A stretch of DNA of 64,000 nucleotides from the NCBI GenBank assembly GCA_903847605.1, contig CAINED010000078.1:1-64000 (forward strand). Reading direction: 5' to 3'. Source of the stretch: an uncultured Hyphomicrobiales bacterium (GTDB lineage Bacteria > Pseudomonadota > Alphaproteobacteria > Rhizobiales > Beijerinckiaceae). Below are positions 59,212 through 64,000 of the stretch, piece by piece. Position numbers and translations under genes: made by a program. The notes beneath the pieces were generated by a model. That model did not search any database. It had not been told where the DNA came from and saw only the letters and a list, made by a program, of their open reading frames with translations. Each line of letters opens with the position of its first letter. Positions within the stretch are counted from its first letter, which is position 1.

Positions 59212-60873
59212 ATGGATTCACCGATGACCAAACCCAAAAATGTTCTCTGGATCATGGCCGACCAGCTGCGCTGGGACTATCTGTCCTGCTACGGCCACAA
59301 GACCCTGCAGACGCCGCATCTCGATGCTCTGGCGAAGCGCGGCGTGCGCTTCAACCGCGCCTATGTGCAGTCGCCGGTCTGCGGGGCGTCGCGGATGTCC
59401 AATTACACGGGCCGCTATTGCCGCTCGCATGGTTCGACATGGAATGGTTATCCATTGCGCGTGGGCGAGCCGACTCTCGGCGATCACCTGCGCCCGCTCG
59501 GCGTGCGTCCGGCCATCGTCGGCAAGACGCATATGATCCCGGATGTCGAGGGCATGAAACGTCTCGGTATCGACATCAACTCGACCATCGGCCTGCATAT
59601 CAGCGAATGCGGTTTCGAGCCTTATGAGCGCGACGATGGTCTGCATCCGCGCGGTTTCGATCCGGATCCCGATTACGATGCCTACCTCCGCCAGCACGGT
59701 TTCGAGGCCGACAATCCGTGGGAAGACTGGGCGAACTCGGGCTTCGACGAGAAGGGCGAGTTGAAAAACGGCTGGCTGCTGAAATACAGCCGGCTGCCGG
59801 CGCGCGTGCCGGACGAGCATTCCGAAACGCCCTACATGACCACGCGCGCAATGGACTTCATCAGGGACGCTGGCGAGCAGCCCTGGCTCTGCCATCTCTC
59901 CTTCATCAAGCCGCACTGGCCCTATATCGTACCCGCGCCCTATAACGACATGTACGGGGTGCAGGATATCCAGCCTGCGCAACGCTCGGAATCCGAGAAG
60001 CAGACAAATCATCCCGTCTTCGGCGCTTATATCCGCTCGCGCATTTGCGAGTCCTTCGCGCGTGACGAGGCGCGCGAGCACGTCATTCCCGCCTACATGG
60101 GTCTGGTGAAGCAGATCGACGACCAGATGGGCCGCCTGTTCGCTTTCATGGAGGAGCGCGGGCTCTTCGAGAATACAATGATCGTATTCACCAGCGACCA
60201 TGGCGATTATCTCGGCGACCACTGGATGGGCGAGAAGGATCTATTCCACGACCCTTCAGTGCGCGTGCCGCTCATCATCTACGATCCGAGGCCGGAAGCT
60301 GACGCCACGCGGGGCCATGTCAGCGAAGACCTCGTCGAGGGCATCGACCTTGCGCCGACATTTCTCGAATATTTCGGCGGCGCGCCGAAACCGCAGGTTC
60401 TGGAGGGGCGCACGCTCTCGCCCCTGTTGCACGGCAAGCCCATCAAATGGCGCGACGTCGCGATCTCAGAATTCGATTACGCGACGCGCGAGGCGCGGCT
60501 CGATCTCGGTCTCGACGAGAAGGACGCACGGCTCATCATGGCCTGCGACAAGCGCTTCAAATACTGGCACTGCGAGGGCTTTCGCCCGATGCTGTTCGAT
60601 CTGGAAAACGATCCGCTTGAGCTGAACGACCTCGGCGAGCATCCCGATTACGCGGATCAGCGCCATCGTCTGCGCGAAGCCATCTTCGAATGGGCGCGCC
60701 GCCATCACAACCGTTTCACGCTGACCCCGCAGCGCATCGACCAGATGGCCGGCAAGGAGCCGCCGGGTATTCTCATCGGCTTCTGGGACGAGAAGGAATT
60801 CGAGGATTATTTCGGCGCGCCCTTCGACAAGCGGCCGGTGAAGGATCCGCCTTACAAGCGGCGCGAAAGCTGA
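59212..60873 (+). CDS. Sulfatase-superfamily hydrolase (arylsulfatase / phosphonate monoester hydrolase-like)
   Basis: The protein has 553 residues from ATG 59212; ATG 59224 is equally possible. Alkaline-phosphatase-superfamily features: NVLWIMADQLRWDYLSCYGH with a metal-binding Asp, SPVCGASRMSNYTGR with the formylglycine motif Cys-Gly-Ala-Ser-Arg (fits C-x-P/A-x-R), LSFIKPHWPY and FTSDHGDYLGDH. The RWDYLSCYGH form is like phosphonate monoester hydrolases. No signal peptide, so it is cytosolic. Needs conversion of Cys to formylglycine. It leads a + strand run with the LigJ-like gene and a transporter. Confidence 0.87.
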   Translation: MDSPMTKPKNVLWIMADQLRWDYLSCYGHKTLQTPHLDALAKRGVRFNRAYVQSPVCGASRMSNYTGRYCRSHGSTWNGYPLRVGEPTLGDHLRPLGVRPAIVGKTHMIPDVEGMKRLGIDINSTIGLHISECGFEPYERDDGLHPRGFDPDPDYDAYLRQHGFEADNPWEDWANSGFDEKGELKNGWLLKYSRLPARVPDEHSETPYMTTRAMDFIRDAGEQPWLCHLSFIKPHWPYIVPAPYNDMYGVQDIQPAQRSESEKQTNHPVFGAYIRSRICESFARDEAREHVIPAYMGLVKQIDDQMGRLFAFMEERGLFENTMIVFTSDHGDYLGDHWMGEKDLFHDPSVRVPLIIYDPRPEADATRGHVSEDLVEGIDLAPTFLEYFGGAPKPQVLEGRTLSPLLHGKPIKWRDVAISEFDYATREARLDLGLDEKDARLIMACDKRFKYWHCEGFRPMLFDLENDPLELNDLGEHPDYADQRHRLREAIFEWARRHHNRFTLTPQRIDQMAGKEPPGILIGFWDEKEFEDYFGAPFDKRPVKDPPYKRRES

Positions 60874-60948
60874 AGCGCAGGCGCTGGACTTTTCTTGCGC
60901 TCTCTTTAGGTTGCGTGCCGACAGCAAGAACCCGATCTGGAGGAAACG

Positions 60949-61965
60949 ATGATCATCGACTGCCACGGCCATGTCAGCCCACCGACGCAGCTCTGGGCCT
61001 ACAAGGCGAGCATCATCTCCCATCGCGGCGCGCACGGACGCGGCGGGGTTCATGTTTCGGACGACGAAATTCGCGACGCCGTCGAAAAGAAGCGCTTCGA
61101 GGGCGGCGACAAGAGCCACATGGCCTTTCTCGACGAGGTCGGCACGGACATGCAGTGCATTTCGCCGCGCCCGTTCCAGATGATGACGTCGGAAAAGCCC
61201 TCGCGTCTCGTGCAATGGTTCACCGAGGAGACGAACAACATCATCGCGCGCCAGATCAAGCTCTATCCCAAACGCTTCGTCGGCGTTGCTGGCCTTCCGC
61301 AGGCCTCGGGCGAGCCGCTGGACATGGCGATCCGCGAGTTGGAACGCGCGGTGAAGGAGCTCGGCCTCAAGGGCTGTCTTGTCAATCCCGACCCCTATGA
61401 GAACAGTGGCCAGAAGGCGCCGCCGATGGGCGACCGCTACTGGTATCCGCTTTACGAGAAGCTGTGCGAACTCGACGTTCCCGGCCATATTCACGCGACG
61501 GGATCGCGCAATCCGGATCGCGAGCCCTATACGCTGCACTTCATCAACGAGGAGACGACGGCTGTCTATGGCCTGGTCAATTCCGATGTCTTCAAGGATT
61601 TTCCAAACCTGAAGATGATCATCAGCCACGGCGGCGGCGCGATCCCCTATCAGATCGGCCGTTTCGAGAGCGCTTCCGCCCGCAACACCAAGGCTCCGCT
61701 GTTCTCGCAGCGCCTGCGGAACCTCTATTTCGACACGGTGCTTTATTCGCAGGGCGCGCTGGAACTGCTGATCAAGACCGTGGGCGCGGACCGCTGCCTC
61801 TTCGGCGCGGAATGCCCGGGAGTCGGCGCAGCGCGCAATCCCGAGACCGGGCGCACCTACGACGACATCTCGCCGCTGATCCAGAAATTCGACTGGCTGT
61901 CCGCCGCGGACAAGCACGCCATCCTCGAGGGCAATGCGCGCAAGCTCTTCAAGATCGAAGGATAG
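60949..61965 (+). CDS. LigJ-like amidohydrolase (4-oxalomesaconate hydratase family)
   Basis: A 338-residue metalloprotein. His-x-His in IIDCHGHVSP, GCLVNPDPYENSG, MIISHGGGAIPYQIGRF, NLYFDTVLYSQGALELL and the C-terminal NPETGRTYDD and ILEGNARKLF follow 4-oxalomesaconate hydratase (LigJ) of protocatechuate 4,5-cleavage pathways closely. It would hydrate an oxo-dicarboxylic ring-fission product. LigK/GalC-type aldolase and LigAB are not in the window, so the exact substrate is unsure. It stands between the sulfatase-like gene and a branched-chain-type transporter. Confidence 0.83.
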   Translation: MIIDCHGHVSPPTQLWAYKASIISHRGAHGRGGVHVSDDEIRDAVEKKRFEGGDKSHMAFLDEVGTDMQCISPRPFQMMTSEKPSRLVQWFTEETNNIIARQIKLYPKRFVGVAGLPQASGEPLDMAIRELERAVKELGLKGCLVNPDPYENSGQKAPPMGDRYWYPLYEKLCELDVPGHIHATGSRNPDREPYTLHFINEETTAVYGLVNSDVFKDFPNLKMIISHGGGAIPYQIGRFESASARNTKAPLFSQRLRNLYFDTVLYSQGALELLIKTVGADRCLFGAECPGVGAARNPETGRTYDDISPLIQKFDWLSAADKHAILEGNARKLFKIEG

Positions 61966-62107
61966 GGCGGTAACAGGCAGGTGGGAAACTGCTCGCGATC
62001 AGGGTGGTTTCCGTGCTGTTGACAGCCATTTTAGGCTGTTTCAGAAACGTCACTGGGAAGTCGCTGGCGATATCGAGGGAATAGCGCCGGCCCGGAGGGA
62101 GAAAAAG

Positions 62108-63292
62108 ATGAGACGCATTCTAGCAGCAGTTGTCGGCGCGGCGATGCTGGCCGGAACGACTTTGGCTTCGGCCGAAGTCGTAAAGGTCGGCATTATCGCG
62201 GAGTTTTCCGGTCCGTTCGCCGTTTGGGGAACGCAATTTCGTCAGGCGATCGAGGCCTTCCAAAAGGTCAATGGCAAGACGATCGATGGGCACGAAGTTC
62301 AGTTCGTCTATCGCGACGTCGGAGGCGCCGATCCCGCGAAGTCGCGCGCTCTGGCTGAAGAACTCATTCTGCGCGAACGTGTGAAGTTCATCGGCGGGTT
62401 CGCGTTGACGCCAAATGCGCTGGCTGTTGCCGAAATCATCACTGAGGCGAAAATACCCACGGTCATTTTCAACGCTGCGACGTCCATCATCACGCGCAAG
62501 TCGCCCTATTACGTTCGAACCAGTATGACGGTGCAGCAGTATATCGATCCGCTGCCGACGTGGGCGGCGACCGAAGGCAAGATGAAGTCGGCTTACGTGC
62601 TGGTCAGCGACTATGCGCCGGGCCATGACGCCGAGGAAATTTTCATCAACAACTTCGAAAAGGCGGGCGGTAAGATCGTCGGCAAAGCGCGTATCCCGCT
62701 CAATGTCACGGATTTCGCACCCTACATCGAGCGTGCAGGAGGGTCGGGGGCAGAAGCCGTCTACATTTTCATGCCTGCGGGCGCACCCTCTATCTCGATT
62801 ATCCGGGAGTTCGCGAAACGCGGGCTGAAGGATAAGGGCATCAAGCTGCTCGCAGGCGGCGAGGTACAGGAAGTCTTCCTTCCAGCCATCGGCGACGACG
62901 TGGTCGGCACGATTTCATCGATGCACTATACGGAAACGAACACTTATCCCGAGAATATCGCCTTGCGGAAAACACTGATGGAAATGTTCGGAGCCAATGC
63001 CGTACCGGATATTGGTTCGGTCGGGGCGTGGGATGGGACCAAGCTGATTTACGATGCTATCAAGGCGCATGGTCCGAGAATCACTGGCGACCAGTTCGTT
63101 GCATTCGCCAAGGGGCGCAAGTGGGATAGTCCGCGCGGGCCGATCATGATCGATGCGCAAGAGCGCGACATCGTCCAGCAGGTCTATCTGCGCCGCGTCG
63201 AAAAGCGCGATGGCAAGCTCGTCAACATTGACTTTTTCAAGTCGGGCATGGTCAGGGATCCTTGGAAGATCGCCAATCCGAACGCGAAATAA
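62108..63292 (+). CDS. Branched-chain-type ABC transporter, substrate-binding protein
   Basis: The protein has 394 residues from ATG 62108 (GGAGG upstream), with a Sec signal peptide (MRRILAAVVGAAMLAG to ASAEV). Mature start VVKVGIIAEFSGPFAVWG and the layout FIGGFALTPNALAVAEII, DYAPGHDAEEIF belong to LivK-like family 4 binding proteins. Near the LigJ-like gene it more likely binds an aromatic or dicarboxylic acid than leucine. The permease gene follows after 39 bases. Confidence 0.88.
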   Translation: MRRILAAVVGAAMLAGTTLASAEVVKVGIIAEFSGPFAVWGTQFRQAIEAFQKVNGKTIDGHEVQFVYRDVGGADPAKSRALAEELILRERVKFIGGFALTPNALAVAEIITEAKIPTVIFNAATSIITRKSPYYVRTSMTVQQYIDPLPTWAATEGKMKSAYVLVSDYAPGHDAEEIFINNFEKAGGKIVGKARIPLNVTDFAPYIERAGGSGAEAVYIFMPAGAPSISIIREFAKRGLKDKGIKLLAGGEVQEVFLPAIGDDVVGTISSMHYTETNTYPENIALRKTLMEMFGANAVPDIGSVGAWDGTKLIYDAIKAHGPRITGDQFVAFAKGRKWDSPRGPIMIDAQERDIVQQVYLRRVEKRDGKLVNIDFFKSGMVRDPWKIANPNAK

Positions 63293-63331
63293 TCGCGGCG
63301 CAGGCAACAGGTCTTTCAAGTTGGGCTCTTC

Positions 63332-64000
63332 ATGTTGATTTTCACTATCCTGCTGGACGGGATCGCCTACGGGATGGTCCTGTTCATCATCTCGGTCGGG
63401 CTCACCGTCACGATGGGCCTCATGCGCGTGGTCAATCTCGCGCATGGGGCTTTTGCCATGCTCGGCGGCTATCTCGCCTCGGTGATGATAAGGCACTACG
63501 GCATTCCTTATGTGCCCGCGGCGTTTCTGGCGGCGATCGCATGCGGGGCGCTCGGCGGCGTTGCGGAACTGACGATCTACCGTCCGCTCTACCGCAAGGG
63601 CGAACTGGCGCAGGTGCTGCTCACCTTCGGCCTGATCTTCATATCGATTGCTGCGATGACGCTCATCTTCGGACCGCGTCCGATCGACGAGAGCATGCCG
63701 AAATGGCTCGAAGGTCTGGTCGACGTCGGGTTCCGGACCTATCCGACCTACCGTCTCTTTTTGATCGGAGTTGGAGCCGCGCTGGCGCTGGCGCTCTGGT
63801 TCATCATCGAGAGGTCTCTGTTCGGCGCACGCCTGCGCGCCGCGGTTGACGACCCCGGCATGGCGCGCGCCGTCGGCATCAATGTGAACCTGCTTTTCAC
63901 GCTGACCTTTGTCGGCGGCTGCGCGCTGGCGGGCTTCGGCGGCGCGATCGGAGCGGGCATCTTGCCGATCGATCCTTTCTATGCCTTGCGCTATCTCGTG
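63332..64000 (+). CDS. Branched-chain-type ABC transporter permease LivH, 3' end cut by window
   Basis: The 223 codons from ATG 63332 run to the window edge. Membrane protein with LivH landmarks: LLDGIAYGMVLFIISVGLTVTMGLMRVVNLAHGAF (in part), a hydrophobic series, GARLRAAVDDPGMARAVGINV (EAA-type loop) and GCALAGFGGAIGAG. It forms one half of the channel with a LivM partner expected downstream. The missing part is beyond 64000. Confidence 0.9.
   Translation, partial: MLIFTILLDGIAYGMVLFIISVGLTVTMGLMRVVNLAHGAFAMLGGYLASVMIRHYGIPYVPAAFLAAIACGALGGVAELTIYRPLYRKGELAQVLLTFGLIFISIAAMTLIFGPRPIDESMPKWLEGLVDVGFRTYPTYRLFLIGVGAALALALWFIIERSLFGARLRAAVDDPGMARAVGINVNLLFTLTFVGGCALAGFGGAIGAGILPIDPFYALRYLV

Noticed and set aside
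60466-61917. Minus-strand open frame of 483 codons
   Set aside because: Antisense to the LigJ-like and sulfatase-like genes; no own motifs.
1-64000. CRISPR arrays, tRNA and rRNA genes, prophage
   Set aside because: No regularly spaced direct repeats, no tRNA T-arm/anticodon patterns, no ribosomal RNA stretches and no phage structural genes were seen.

Overview
The window reads as chromosomal DNA of a GC-rich alphaproteobacterium, most likely Hyphomicrobiales (Rhizobiales). Evidence: an NDUFA12-type complex I subunit; the NDUFA12 / DUF2155 / aat / accC / accB / aroQ neighbourhood; a complete aapJQMP general amino acid transporter; an AdoCbl-dependent class II ribonucleotide reductase; and several families of intergenic palindromic repeats of the rhizobial type. 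The genus cannot be fixed from the sequence alone.

Layout. 1-140: tail of an IS3-family element. 328-5043: DUF938 methyltransferase, isochorismatase-fold hydrolase, orphan TctC-type binding protein, D-2-hydroxyacid dehydrogenase and a MetC-type lyase. 5258-9917: aapJQMP. 9950-13788: small secreted proteins, a PEP mutase/isocitrate lyase-family enzyme, a secreted isochorismatase-fold protein without its cysteine, an AEC transporter. 13789-14480: gene-free, rich in hairpins and closed by a clear intrinsic terminator on the + strand, so a non-coding RNA is likely. 14481-15052: higBA toxin-antitoxin. 15258-19824: AT-richer HNH-like gene, then nrdJ. 20536-27910: the conserved complex I / fatty-acid / shikimate block, interrupted by two extra genes. 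28249-31798: FAA hydrolase, pentenoate-hydratase-like enzyme, alpha/beta hydrolase with a Cys nucleophile, PanB-like enzyme. 31954-34270: a tandem pair of divergent SecY-like membrane proteins. 34342-41568: MetE-like protein, NitT/TauT-type ABC transporter, ring-cleavage dioxygenase, second FAA hydrolase, ACMSD-like amidohydrolase. 41593-48690: DUF4189 protein, acyl-CoA dehydrogenase, iron alcohol dehydrogenase, ferric-type ABC permease, slyX, NicX/M29-like enzyme and binding protein. 48804-57719: CoA-ester catabolic cluster ending in maleylacetate reductase. 57844-58994: two tandem secreted paralogues. 59212-64000: sulfatase/phosphonate monoester hydrolase, LigJ-like hydratase, and the start of a branched-chain-type ABC transporter cut by the window edge.

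How it fits together. Two themes dominate. One is housekeeping (nrdJ, accBC, aroQ, aat, aapJQMP, slyX). The other is uptake and breakdown of aromatic or branched acids: ring opening (38192), hydratases and hydrolases of ring-fission products (28249, 29233, 39456, 40552, 60949), maleylacetate reduction (56661), CoA activation and beta-oxidation-like steps (48804-56659), and at least four separate uptake systems. No dedicated transcriptional regulator gene is visible in the whole 64 kb apart from the HigA antitoxin. The most unusual items are the two SecY-like paralogues and the terminator-closed gene-free region.
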